NCBI GenBank assembly: GCA_002803225.1
Contig: NXFV01001910.1
Span: 34,963 to 98,962, forward strand
Length of the DNA: 64,000 nucleotides
DNA from: Gamarada debralockiae
Taxonomy: Eukaryota; Ascomycota; Leotiomycetes; Helotiales; Hyphodiscaceae
Direction of reading: 5' to 3'
Shown here one piece after another: positions 1 to 11,659 of this stretch. The translations under genes and the position numbers were made by a program. The notes under the pieces are model-generated. The model had not been told where the DNA came from. It saw only the letters and a list, made by a program, of their open reading frames with translations, and did not search any database. Within the stretch, counting starts at the first letter, position 1. Each line of letters opens with the position of its first letter.

Positions 1-2
1 AA

Positions 3-377
3 GCTACGTTCTGTGAGAGTGTCGAGGCTGGTCATTCATCTCATGACGACCAGCATGCCATTGCTACCAAGCTGGGTATTTCGAAGCCTAGTGTTCGCAT
101 GGATTCGCAGGCCAAATATGGTTCTATTGCAAGAGGAGCGGGGGATATCTATTTGAGATTGCCGGTCAGTGCTACGTATCAGGAGAAGATCTGGGATCAC
201 GCGGCTGGAGATCTCATTGTCAGGGAGGCGGGTGGAGAGGTCACAGATTCTCTCGGAAAGAGATTAGATTTTAGTATTGGAAGAACGCTGGCTGCGAACA
301 AGGGAGTTGTTGCAGCTCCTAAGTCTGTGCATGCCGCTGTGCTTGAGGTTGTCATGGAAGTTCTGTCCAAGAAATAG
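3..377 (+). CDS. HAL2: 3'(2'),5'-bisphosphate nucleotidase, C-terminal part (cut by window edge)
   Basis: This is the last 124 codons of a gene that begins before the window. The frame is open from base 3 to the TAG at 375-377. The family (HAL2/MET22, inositol-monophosphatase superfamily) dephosphorylates 3'-phosphoadenosine 5'-phosphate, a by-product of sulfate assimilation, and is a known lithium and sodium target. The sequence shows the family's second metal-binding signature (KIWDHAAGDLIVREAGG), followed by the usual GGEVTDSLG segment and the closing AANKGVVAA stretch. The N-terminal metal-binding motif lies outside the window, so activity cannot be judged. The gene runs tail to tail with the ribosomal protein gene that ends at 489, about 110 bases away. 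Confidence 0.88.
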   Translation, partial: ATFCESVEAGHSSHDDQHAIATKLGISKPSVRMDSQAKYGSIARGAGDIYLRLPVSATYQEKIWDHAAGDLIVREAGGEVTDSLGKRLDFSIGRTLAANKGVVAAPKSVHAAVLEVVMEVLSKK

Positions 378-488
378 ACATGCCCAAAGTTCAAAATACC
401 GAAATCGTGATACAATTCCTTCTTCATATATGCTGTGAACGCCATATTCTACAATATCCCACATATATGGTACACATACCCTCAACCA

Positions 489-1352
489 CTACTTTATCTT
501 CTTAGCCTTCAACTTGATCGTCTCCCCATTAACAAAGATTCCCTTCCCCTTGTACGGTTCCGGGACTCTCCACTTCCTAATCTTCGCCGCAAACTGCATC
601 AGCACCTCCCTCTCCACGCCCTCCAACAATATACGTGTCGGTTGCGGCACCGTGGCTTTTACGCCTTTTGGTACTGGCAATTCGATAGGATGCGAGTATC
701 CAACTTTCAACACAACAAATTGCTGGCCTTCGAATTCGGGGGATACGGTGCTGGCGGAGTTCTCGACTGTAGCTCTGTATCCGACGCCTACTAATCGGAG
801 GATTGCGGTGTGCCCTTCTGATACGCCTAGGATGTGGTTGTGCAGGTATGCTCGAGTTGTGCCTGTGCCCATATTAGCAAACGTACTCCCCAATATCCAA
901 AATTATGCTTGAAGCCATACCCCACATCTCCCTCTGCTTCTTAACCTCCTTATCCTCCACGGTCACAAACGCCTTCCGGTTCGGCTCATCGTGCTCAAGT
1001 TGTATAAAATTTGGTATTTTCATCGACATCTTGCCTGCACCACCCACCCATTAGCTCCCCATCCTATCCCATCCAATTGAAGGAAAAACATACCCAAAGG
1101 CCCCTCAATCTCCACCGTCCTCCTCGCATCACTCGGCGCGAATCGTGCATTCTTCCTTGCAGCAGGCTGCACTATATTAAACGTAACTTCGGGGGGGATA
1201 GACAGCGGCGCTCCACCGATATGCGAAGCTCGTGGTGTCGAGGAGGAAAAGGTGCGGATGGGGAAAGCGGGGAGGAGGAACGAAGGGAGGGATATTGAAG
1301 GGGAAGAGGCAATTGCCCTTTCGAGGCCTTTCGAGCGCGCTCTGGAAAACAT
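489..1352 (-). CDS. MRPL6: Mitochondrial large-subunit ribosomal protein uL6m (L6)
   Basis: Three exons give 248 residues: 1094-1352, 921-1034 and 489-862 on the minus strand. The introns are 59 and 58 nt, with GTATGT and GTATGG donors and CAG acceptors, and all phases join. The C-terminal half is a clear ribosomal L6 domain (GVGYRATV, LKVGYSHPIELPVP, and the closing KIRKWRVPEPYKGKGI signature). The first ~35 residues are rich in Arg and Ser with no early acidic run, as expected of a mitochondrial targeting peptide, followed by RTFSSSTPRASHIGGAPLSI. The role is in the large subunit of the mitoribosome. The start at 1352 is the first ATG that keeps the targeting peptide. Confidence 0.9.
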
Positions 1353-2721
1353 TGTGTTGCTGCTTCAAGGTTTGGAGAGCTGGATGGGACTTGGGAGATA
1401 ATTTCCGGAGAGGAGAGCTTAGACGGATTAGGAAGGTTCACGTGACAGGATTTCGCAGGTCTTTGGGACGTCAGGCTTCACTTCCTTCTCGTTCTCAGAA
1501 GCCTTAGAGAAGACAACGCTCGATCAAGTGAAAGCAATAAGCAATATGAGAGAAGCGATAGTGGTGTTTTCGTAATGCCAATCATTGTAGTCCTGGCTGC
1601 TCAGAAGGGGATCAATAATTCGACATTTCCAAAACCAGATCTCCACCTAATATTTGCGCAATTAAATGCTGTTCGAAGTAAAAGCACCTTTTTCTTGTTG
1701 CATAAAGTTCTTCAAATGGCGGACCGGATATCTGGTGCCTCTTGTTGCAATATATCCCGTGGGATACTTGGTCAGTGGAGACCAAGCTGAAGCAACTGCA
1801 ATATCGTCTCTTTAAGTCATGGACAGCCGCTAAGTTTCTTCATTGGAATGCTTTCAAGTCCGAAAGAAGCAATCCTGTCAAAAGCCAATGTAGCTACAAA
1901 ACTCTCTATTTGGTGCGGCAGTTCCAGTGATGTAAAATATGTCAAGAAGCACATGGCCACAAACCGACAAGCGGGACGTGGCGAGAGGAAGCAAAAAAGT
2001 TCACAAGTTCCCACCAAAAAAATAAGAAACACAAAGTCTTCAGTCGAATACTCTACTGGAAGGAAAAGACAAATAAAAAGTCAAATATTCAGCCGATGCC
2101 AGTGGGAGCTTGGCATCGGCTTCCAACAACCAGGCAGAACTGATTGTTTAAAGAGGCAAACTGGAGGCCGTTTAAGCACGGCGAACACCAGTAAAGTTAT
2201 GCTACTACTCACTGCAGATCATCCAATTTGCTTGCAAAACTTCTTATTTGATTATATGAATACTTAAAAGGCATTCGGCTACCAATGGAATTATCACAAC
2301 AGATGATTAAAAATGTCAGTCTTCTAGATCTCATCTTTGACGCAAGTATAATACTATAATACTCCTCGTCATCCGGAGACGCAATTCACTCCCCTTCAAT
2401 GTTCTCCCGTCGGCGCTAGTTCTCGCCTACTTAAGAACTCCCCCTCCTCTCCTCCCCTTCTCAACCCCTCCACCTTCCTCATTCTTCCCAACTCCATAAA
2501 CTTGTATCTCACTCTTCAACATCACCTGAACATTGATCAACACTTCAACAACACTTGGAGAGAGATACAGCTCTTGATCAACAATATCGATCAACTCTTC
2601 GGCACTCGTCGCGTCGGACGCCTTGCACAAGCATTCGGCAACTCAACTCAAGTATATTATTTCACGTCACTTCAAGCTAACTCAGATCTCTACTCAAAGA
2701 TTAATCAATACACCCTCCATA
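1353..2721. other. Intergenic: divergent promoter region
   Basis: About 1.4 kb lies between the uL6m gene (minus) and the nuclear fusion protein gene (plus). Open frames here are short and show no recognisable domain. A pyrimidine-rich stretch near 2430-2500, followed by CAACA-rich sequence, fits a fungal transcription start and 5' leader for the plus-strand gene. I see no repeats or RNA genes. Confidence 0.5.
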
Positions 2722-4433
2722 ATGAAGCTCACCAAAGTCGTCATCGCGTTACTGTTACCACAAGCGATCGCCTCCTACAACCCCTTCAAAGGCAGGTCAC
2801 GAGCAGCACCTGCAATTGAAGGTAAGTTTAAAACTCTCGATCATTGATAGTGAAGTTATTCTGACAGATCTACAGAGCATGTCAAGCTGTCCGAATTCAT
2901 CAATGAATTCGATCCAACTGCGCTACTCGAATCGCGTTCTCGAAACTCCGAGATATACATCAAGGCAATGATCGAACTCAAGCGACTGGAGTCTGAACAG
3001 ACTTGCCATCGGTTGGCAGCACAGTTGCTCATGAACAACTGCAGAGACGTCAAGGAAATGAGCGACGAAGACACTCAACTGAGCAACGCCCAAAACCATC
3101 ATGTTGAGAGCTTCGCCAACGGCCTTACGCTCTGCGATCTATCGCGCGGAAAGTTCGTGGTGTCAGATGCTTGCTCGCCATTCACAGCTTCGGCACTTCT
3201 GCATGTGTACCAGAATGGAAAAGGGAAATTTGAAGTCTCCTCCCAGCAGACGACCGCGTGCATAGAGGCCCTTGCCAAGGATCATTCCCAATGGCTTACT
3301 TGGGTCAAGCACCGCGATAATGCCTTGATGTTCTGCCGCGCTGTTCGCCTCGATATCGATAAAGGTATGCTACCAAGCTCTGAAAGCAGTGGTTGATCTT
3401 GCTAAGAAACTTTCCAGATCAGACAATCAACCTGCATAAAGAACTCACTCGACTTATGACAGAATTCACTAAGGGACTGGAATTGGATCTGGAGCACGCC
3501 AAGAACGCCATGGCAGAACAAGCTCGACGGATGGACTTGTACTTCAAGGGTGCCTTAGACCAGGCTGGACTCTTGAAAGCCAAGGTGCAAGGCACCATGG
3601 AGGTCTGCTCCAATGAAGTTCAAGTGAGTTCGCTTTAGGTTGTTAGAATCAAAATACTAACGTAGAACTAGGAACTGTCCCACACCATCAAAGGAAACAG
3701 CGCCGATCTACAACGTGTGTTTAAGGTGCTTGTCGAGACAGCCATGACGAGCAATGCGGAGGTCGCAGCGCAACTAGAGCATACACTTGCGGTTATAACG
3801 GACCTCGCAAATGCCACTATAGCGGGCATCAATGCAATGGCCGAGGATACCTTCGCTACCATGGATGGTCTCAAGAGTGTTATCATAGAGCAGCTCGTCC
3901 CGGCAGTGATATACACCCACGAGCGCCAGGAAGCTATGGAGCAGGTCGGTCACTCACTTAGTCTCCATGTTTGATCATGGTCATGCTAACATTCTTAGAA
4001 GAAGTCCGAGTACCTTAATGCTGCCGTCAGTCAAATGACATACATCGTCGGCAACCTCACTGAGTCACTCGAACAGGCCAGCTTCACTGCAAAGACTATC
4101 TCCAATAGTCTGGAGAAGGCTGACTCGCTTCTTCAATCCTGGGATGAGATGCTGAGTCTAGGCGGCATGCTTGTGGATGCGGCTCTGCTCCTCATCATTC
4201 CAACATTCAGTCTGGTTCTTGGCAGCTACGGCCTTCAACCATCGATGACTAGAAATGCTGGACTCGTCCTGGGTGGGCTGGGGGTCGCTGGAGCTATCGT
4301 GTGCATGCGACACTGCAGCTGGGACTGGAAAGCCTGGACCTACGATGCTGAATCCCCATCATCCCCTACCCAGTTAGCACGAGAGAAGGTTGGATCACTT
4401 GCACCAATACCCGTGGAGTTCGAGTTGGCTTAA
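2722..4433 (+). CDS. Tht1/KAR5-type nuclear membrane fusion protein
   Basis: Five exons (2722-2821, 2876-3364, 3418-3623, 3672-3944, 3999-4433) join in frame to 500 residues. Introns are 48-54 nt with GTAAGT/GTATGC/GTGAGT-like donors. An N-terminal signal peptide (MKLTKVVIALLLPQAIA) is followed by a cysteine-containing region (SEQTCHRLAAQLL, NNCRDV, LCDLSRGKFVVSDACSPF, LMFCRAVRLDIDK), then a long coiled-coil-like amphipathic stretch. Two C-terminal hydrophobic segments follow (around LVDAALLLIIPTFSLVLGSYG and GLVLGGLGVAGAIVC). This layout matches the Tht1/Kar5 family, ER/nuclear-envelope proteins needed for nuclear fusion after mating. The family call rests on cysteine spacing and topology, not on a search. 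ATG 2722 is chosen because it begins the signal peptide; an upstream in-frame ATG at 2623 would bury it. Confidence 0.78.
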
Positions 4434-5429
4434 GCCGCTTGGCCCACTTACCTACATTGCCCTCGACCACGTCCCCCGCGCTATACATCACCACCCATTC
4501 AATCGTCCATCATGGATGAATGATTGGAAAAGATCTGCCCACATTTCCTTTGTTGTAGATCTGGGTTATTGAAATATTGCTATCTAGCTCACTTGCGTAT
4601 GTAATTGACACTTGCTGGGGCGTGCTGCAGAACAGAATTACTTGGAGGTAATAGGAGGGGAGCTTACCAAATCATGAATGAATGCATGAATGACACCAAT
4701 TCCTGAAGTTCAATTGTTCGTGATAAATATTTGAGTGCTTGATGCTGAACCTCCCTCCCTGCCCGTTTCAGCGATTACCTCAGATTTTCCTTTTGTACCT
4801 ATGAGAAGCCACTCTCTGAGCAGATGCCCCTGAACTTACCTGTAGACTCAAAAAGAAACTGAGCTGTTTTGAATCCTGCCCATCCCTTATCCGAATAAAT
4901 ACTAAATCAGCGTAATCGCTCGAATACCAAGTCAACATAACCTATTGGTCTCGGAGGCGTCTACTCGTGGTCAAAACGCCCTTACGAAGAAGCTGTAGCA
5001 GCCTTTGGTATTTCTTCTAATCACGCAACAATATTTTGGAATTTTCACATCAATACAGTGATCGAAATAGAGGAGAGTATTGATCTTGACATTTCCATGC
5101 ATACAAAGGGCTGCGTACGTACAAAAGTATTACCAAAGATCCGACAAAAAGAAGCAGCCAAACAATCTCAGATCCATCAGGTTCCGGCCAATATTTGCAA
5201 GCAGCAGCAGCAACATAGAAAAAGACAAGTGGGGTATAGAGGGTTGGGGTATCGTATGCCAATTTAGTGCTAATGACGAAACGAAACGAGAACGGAATGA
5301 AGAGACGAGGCCGCCGGTCATTAAAATTTCCTTACGTAGGTATTGCCATGTAAATTGGAATGGAAAGTAGATGAAGGGTAGGTGTCGTTTTCCGTGCAGT
5401 CGTGAGATATAAGAGCGTGGATGATGAAT
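4434..5429. other. Intergenic: convergent 3' regions
   Basis: About 1 kb separates two genes that end toward each other. The open frames here (for example around 5050-5370 on both strands) have no domain signature and no splice context. A CAG/CAA run lies at about 5199-5217. I see no gene. Confidence 0.5.
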
Positions 5430-8400
5430 CTAGGCGGCTGGACTGGGAGAGACGTCGGTGATGGATTCCAGAGATCTATTTCAGAAAGAGCAATTAGTCA
5501 AGTGTTTCCAGAAAGCAGAGGCTGGACATACCTCAGACTATCCTTCCGCAAATCCTCATTCATCTGCTCCAATTGCTGTACGGAAACTCTAGCTTTCGCT
5601 AACTATATCCATCAGAAGTTATCTGTCAGCAAGGACTCTCGTCTTTCATGTCGTGATTTTGTATTAATTTTAATGAGACTCGGAAGAGAGAGTTCTAGGG
5701 AAACAAGAAAAGTATTAGGAGAAGGTTCCCGGACCGATGCTAGAGCGGCTGATGAACTGTCTTGCTCACCTTCCGCCGCTGGTTTTGCGTCTGGCTCATC
5801 TAAGTCCTCTGCGAATCGGCTTGCAGCAAGGCCTTTAGGCTTTGTTGGCGTTTTGGGTGACGCAGCGCTCTTCGCCTACAGAAAGTTAGCTTGGCAATGT
5901 GTATTGGAGTGGGGAAAATAGACATACCTTTGCCTCAGCAAGCTCGGCATCCTTCACTTTTAGGTTTGCTTCGGCCTCCTTGAGTCTAGCCGCAGCATCT
6001 GCAGCTTTTTTGTTGGCTTCTTCGACAAGTTCTGTCAGAAAGTTGTGCATATCCTTGTAGTCTGCTTCGGCTGTCTTCGATTTTGCCGCAGCATCAGCCT
6101 TTTGCTTCTCTAGCTCAGCTTGAGTCCTTTCCAGAGCAGTCTTCACAGCCAAGTGCTCCTCGATCGCCTTTGCGGATTCTTGCTGGGCAGTCATGAGGGT
6201 GGCTTGGTGCTCGTTCTTCAAGGTCTGCAGCTCTTTACGAAGAGCATCTGCTTCCGAGGTGTCAGGCTTCTTGCTCAAGGCAGCATCCAAATCGGCTTCA
6301 GCAGTGGTTCTTGCCGTCTTTTCAAGGGCCAGTTGTTGCTTGAGTTCGTCTAATTCATTCCGTGCCTTGGCCAGGGATTGACTGGTCTTTTCGATCTCGG
6401 ATTGCAATGCGATCTCAACAGCCTTGTGCTTCTCGAAATCTGACGCCGCACTCGCCTGACTTGTCGCATGTTCCTTCTTCAGCGTGGCAATGGCGTTATT
6501 GTGGGCTGCCTGGAGCTGCTCTAGTTCGGCGGCATGAGCAGTGTGTCCAGCAGTGATTGCTCTATCATGGGCTTCATCAAGGTTCTTAGCATGAGTCGCC
6601 TTCAAATCTTCAAGAGCCTTCTGGTGAGCAGTCTCTTTGTTGTCCAAGGCAACGATGACGGCAGCATGGTCTTGCTTGAGTTGCTCCACTTTTTTGGCGT
6701 GAGACGCGGTTGCATCAGTATGAGCTTTGATAAGTTCCTCGTGTTGGGCCTTGAGTGCTTCTAACTCCTCCTTGACTCCGGAATTGACTTGCAACGACTC
6801 AATTTCCTTCTCGTAATCATTCGAAATGGTCTGGAGTTCTTTTTGGTGCTTCTCATGCAGCGTTGATATCTCCTTCGTCTTGTCCTCGAGATTCTTCAAA
6901 GTAGTGGCGAGCTCAGCCTTGATTTTGCTGTGCATCTCATCCTTGCTCTGTGCGTCTGCATCCATCATTGTCTGAAGAGCCAGGAGATTCTGCTCCTTCT
7001 CAGCTAGTTCTGACTTTGCGGCGGTCGCAGCCTTTTCATGTTCTGCGATCTTTGCCTCCAACGATTCGTGCTTTTTCGTTGCCACTGTCAATCCCTCTTG
7101 CGCCAAAATGAGCTGCTTTTGGGTCGACTCAGATTTGGCTTGCAAGTCTGCAATCTCTTTCGTGAGCTTGGAGACTGTCGCTGATGAGTCTGCCTGCTGA
7201 GCCTCAGATCTTTGCTTGTGAGAAGCTTCTAAGGCTGCTGAAGCAGCGACAGCCTCCTCGAGCTGCTTCTGAAGCTCTTTAGTAGCAGTCTCATGCTTTG
7301 CCATCAATTCTGCAACCTGCTTCTCGTATGCTGAGGTCACGTCAGTACTGCTTTTAGCAAGATCGGCAGAGTGTGCAAGTTTCAGTGCCGACAGAGCCGA
7401 TTCGTGTTCAGCGGCAAGGGACTTTTGTAAGTCGCCGAGCGCAGCTTTGTGCTCTTCCAGCTGAGACGCCTGTTTGGTATCGTACTCAGACTTCAGTGTT
7501 GCAACTTCCGTCTTTGCTGCCTCGATTTGAGATTTCAAAGTCGCAATCTCTCCCTCCTTCTCGGAAACGGCACTGGAAGCGGCAGCGCTGGCTTCCTTCG
7601 CACTGGCTAACTCAATATTGATTGCCTGGAGGGCAGAGGTATGCTCGGCCTTGAGCTTTTCGAGAGCTTCGGCTGTCTCTGAAGCTCCCTTCGCAGTTGC
7701 AGCTTGCTGGGCCTCCTCGATTGCCTTCAAAGACGCCTCCTGTGCTGCCTTCTGAGCGGCTTCTGCCTCTGCCAATTGAGTTTGCAGGGCCTCGACATCA
7801 GCCTTGTGCGTGGCGTGTAATTTCTCAATGAGTTCATTGTGTTGCGTCCGAATATTCTCCTCAGCTGCTGTAACTCGTGAAGCCTCCTCTTCCATCTGCT
7901 TGCCAAGCTCAAGAAGTTTCTCCTGGGACGAAGCAATTTCTTTCTGAAGCTCCTCAACTCTTGTTTCACTGTCTGCTAACTTCGCCTTCAGCTCGTCGAT
8001 TTCTTTCGAGGATGTCGAGGCGGATGCTGGGTGACTAGCGGGTCGTGTGGCCGTCCGAGTTGTCCCTGGTGATCCAGCAATTGTTGATAGCCTCTTCTTC
8101 GAATCGGCAACAGCTCCACTAGCTGCCGGTTTAGAAACTGGTGTTGATCGACTGGCAGTCGTACTCGTAGTCCCAGTAGCTCTGGTGGTAGACGATGTAG
8201 CGGCAGGTTTGACAGGAGCTTTTGGGCTAGACGAACTAGTTGATGTTGCAGGCTTTCGGACCGTGGACGTGGATGCTGGGGCACCTCGTTTCTCAGCCAA
8301 TGTCTCAGTCTTTGCTGGAGAATGATGAGCTCCCGATGGTGCCAGAGAGGTCCTTCTCGCAGCTGCAGCCAGAGGTTTCTTCTTCTCATCTCCTGAGCCT

Positions 8401-8783
8401 CCTACCGAAGCCTGTGATTTGTGTCCTGAACTAGCAGATGTTGGGGCTGTCGCACTGCTCGCTGGCTTTCGAACAACAGATCCTGCTGCAGGACGTGTGG
8501 GAGGCTTGCTCAATCCTCCTGTAGTCTTTGTAGCTGAAGCAGCTGAAGAAGCCGTAGGTTTCGTTGCGGAAGATGTTGAGCCAGTTCCTGGGCGCCTGGC
8601 AGCAGCAACACCTGGAGCGCGCTTTGGCGGGACATTTTCCTTCGCAGTCTCCGTCTTAGTACCATTTTCGGCAGGAGTCTCTGGCTCAGTATCGAGTTCG
8701 GAAGCTACTGGAGTTTCGTCTGATACTGTGTCTGCCGGAGCTTCGGTGTGGGAGGGGACTTCTTGAGCTTCGACTTCAGCCAT
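5430..8783 (-). CDS. Large alanine-rich coiled-coil protein, function unknown
   Basis: Four exons (5928-8783, 5770-5875, 5532-5598, 5430-5475) give 1,024 residues with all phases closing on a TAG at 5430-5432. Residues ~1-260 are low-complexity Ala/Ser/Thr/Pro/Lys sequence of intrinsically disordered type, with basic patches such as PPKRAPGVAAARRPG. Residues ~260-950 are almost unbroken heptad-like coiled coil (many KEL, EEL, HKAD and AELE units). The short tail carries a Pro/Lys patch (SPKTPTKPKG) and a last coiled coil (VQQLEQMNEDLRKDS). It has no signal peptide or membrane segment. A basic disordered head with a long rod suggests a cytoskeletal or spindle-associated scaffold; that is inference only. 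Exon 3 must start at 5598 (TTAG acceptor), because the nearer ATAG acceptor at 5603 would give an early stop. Confidence 0.82.
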
Positions 8784-10364
8784 ATTGATGAGGATGGAGA
8801 ACTTGTAGGAGGATGTCTCTAGTGCTGTAATAGATAATTGAGTTAGCTACGGTTCAATGGGATTGAATGAAGCCTCAGGTACTGCGATCCGCCCAGCGGG
8901 AAGGGTATTGGAAAGCTTTTCGGTGCCCTGATTCATACCAGCCAACCAACGCTGACACGTCACGAATGATCTCCGCGACCTTCCACAACGTACAGTAGCG
9001 CGAGAGAGGAACTTGCTCAGACGGACAGAAATTCGTGAACACTTCTCAAGGAGCCGAGACTTACGTCGTGTTTGACCGTGGAGTACACCGCCTCCTTCGT
9101 TACTCGCTGTCGCGCGAATTGCAGTGGATGAACGCGACTGGCTGGCCTTGTTGATTCACCAACAATAATTTGGCGTTGTGGTTGTTGCGATAGATGTCGT
9201 TTCTCGTTCAGTCGGGCTTGACGAGGCGTAAGGATGTGAATATGATGATAGTGTCTTCTTAGCAAGCGATGCTATGAATTGATAGAAGTAATAAGCATCA
9301 AGCTCTCAAAATGTGAGGGGAACTCCCAGCTTCCAATTCCCCCCTGAAATTTTCGGACGAATCGAATCAAGCTGCTGCGCTACCTATTCCGTTCCGGACT
9401 GCAGGGTCCAAACGAAAGGCCCGAGCTTCAAATCATGTTTTTGGGAACTTCTCAAGATCGACAAACACAATTATATCTCTTCACAGCTTACTCTGTAGTA
9501 CAGATCGAGAGTCGTGGCATACAGGTGTATAACATGAGTACTGGCTGACCCAGTCGGAGATCCTATGAATGGATCTCGAAAGCCATCTGCCACACGAGCT
9601 CGCCGCCAACTTGGCAAGCATTGAACGCTTTGAGCACGAGGTAGCAGGCGTCTATTTCGTCCCCCCGTGAAGAGATTCTGCATATAGAACGTTATTAATG
9701 AGAAGTATCTTCAGTAAAGACATACAAATACTTTTGAATCGCATACCCTTCGAGAAGCTGAGAATCCGATTGCCTCTCTATGTCCCGATAGTTTCAAAAT
9801 GAAACCCGCAAAGCACCTTAAACACTCCATATATCAGAAATCAAAACACTTTTTGGCATAAACTACAGTATTATAAGCCCTAGAAGTTTTCTCCAACCCG
9901 CCACAGTCCGGTTGGGCCCTCTTTCCCAAAATCACGTACAATAATTAGCATTCGTCAGCCATGTTCTTCGACGGGCGCCTGGGCTGGAGCGTGGATTCTT
10001 TTCTTGAAAGACGGATAATTGAAAGTCCATGCTGGCTTTGAAAACAGCCAATGACCCAAGCTCAAATGCAATAATAATAATGATGGAAGAGATGGTAGCC
10101 TTGCAGCCCCCAAATCTCAACCGCTGCAGCTTGTGATTAGCTCGTTTATCAGCCTCAAATCCTTTGCTACAACCTCGACCAGTCCAGAAAAGTTGTCAAG
10201 GAGGAGTTATTGGCTAGACGTTATCTTTTATATGGAATTGGCTTCTGCTTTCTTCTGCTTGCTGGCGGTATGGCTCCGTGATCTCAAAGCAGTACCACGT
10301 TTGCTACATTAATAAAAGGTGGGTATGTACCCTCTCAGAGCCTGATCAATTCGCGAAAGTTTCA
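8784..10364. other. Intergenic, no gene seen
   Basis: About 1.6 kb upstream of the coiled-coil gene. Frames are short and unstructured. The proximal ~300 bases presumably hold its promoter and leader. A GT-rich/GTTGTGG patch around 9170-9195 and an AT-rich stretch at 9690-9890 show no repeat structure that I can define. Confidence 0.45.
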
Positions 10365-11217
10365 ATGTCGGATTACCTCGAGGCATGCTCACCACAACAT
10401 CCTCTTTGCGTCGGAGTCACAGTCGAGGCATCCACTAGCCCATGAGCCACCCCGCCGTCACCCAAACATACAGTATGGTTTCCCACTCCCGCATCGGAGC
10501 TCTGCTTGTCTGAGCAGTCACCCTAAACATCCAGTAACGGCCTGCTGTTCTCTCTGACTTGTGGTTACGATTATCCTTCTGGAGATCTCGTGCAATACCA
10601 TACGGGTTCGCTCAATGAGTGTATAGAGCAGTGTGCTTCGTATGGTTCCGAATGTGTGGATGTGGCTTATGAATCATCTTCAATTCATGGATTTAATAAT
10701 TGTTACCTTAAGAGCTCGGTTGAAACGCCGTTCTTGCAACCATTTGTTCTCCATGGCCCAATCAACGACCCCTGCAACGACCTCTTCGAGCGCCCCTTTA
10801 ACCACTCCCTCCACCTCTTCAATTCTTCCCCTCCAAGCACCCTCTTCTACCTCCACAATCTCGACATCAACACTCCTCCAAGCATCTAACACGCCCTCAA
10901 GTTCTGTAATAGAAGCTAAGACCTCATGTAATAACCAAGGTATAAAGATCCGCTTAGGAGTAGGACTCTCTCTCGGTATCCTCCTCATCGCATCTCTTGT
11001 ACTTCTTCTCGTACAACGAACTAAACATTCTCGCGCTGAGCATCAACGCCGGTTTCCTACTGGGAGTGTTCCCGTTACGTCGGGTTGGATCAGCAAGATG
11101 ACGGGGAGACATGAGATGCCTGCTGAGGTACGGCAGGTACATGAGTTACCGGGGGGTGATGGAGGGCAATTTTGGGTGCAACGATTCAGTAATATAGGTA
11201 CGATTCCTGACGACTAG
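10365..11217 (+). pseudogene. Decayed apple/PAN-domain single-pass membrane protein gene
   Basis: One frame reads from ATG 10365 (MSDYLEACSPQHPL) through two in-frame stops, TGA 10443-10445 and TAA 10524-10526, into a recognisable apple-type domain at 10535-10765 (LLFSLTCGYDYPSGDL, LNECIEQCASYGSECVDV, NNCYLK). Near 10,765 the reading must shift by one base to continue. The shifted frame gives a Ser/Thr/Pro-rich stalk, a transmembrane helix (LGVGLSLGILLIASLVLLLV), and a cytoplasmic tail with a HELPGG motif ending at 11217. This order is common in uncharacterised ascomycete membrane proteins. No GT-AG intron explains either stop or the shift. Both stops could be C-to-T changes (CGA to TGA, CAA to TAA), as expected from RIP. 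An expressed truncated form from a later start is not excluded. Confidence 0.62.
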
Positions 11218-11659
11218 TTCCGATTGACCGAATGAATAACAGAGACACTTTCTCGGAGCCGTTCTCAAGATTGTAAATCGTTCATAGTCTCGGAGTCGCA
11301 ATTATTAATCCGGTATTTTCGGGAACCTGATCTTATCACAATCAAGATCCAGCCACAAATGGAAAAACAAAGGTCAATTGTAGACTAATTCAACGCAAGG
11401 GTATCGGGGTATCGTCTAACCATCCATCCCACGCATGAAAAGGGGTATTGAGAGAAAGTAAAGACGTCCACAACCATACCATAAACCACCAGTAGCACTT
11501 ATAGGAAAACAAAACCTCTCCATAGTTATCCCATCCGCCATAAACGCAACTCCTGCCATTACTGCTCCGCCTCTCCATCATGATATGCTCGTGTGACGAA
11601 TGAAATTTATCGGGATACTTCGTATTCGATATTGTGATCATTGACGTGAGATGCGCAGC
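11218..11659. other. Intergenic, no gene seen
   Basis: About 440 bases between the decayed membrane protein gene and the 3' end of the Ala-rich gene. An 83-codon minus-strand frame at 11390-11641 has no recognisable features and more likely lies in the 3' region of the minus-strand gene. Confidence 0.4.

Noticed and set aside
10535..11217. Apple-domain gene as an intact two-exon gene
   Set aside because: No GT-AG pair near 10,765 joins the two frames, and two stops lie upstream in the same frame.
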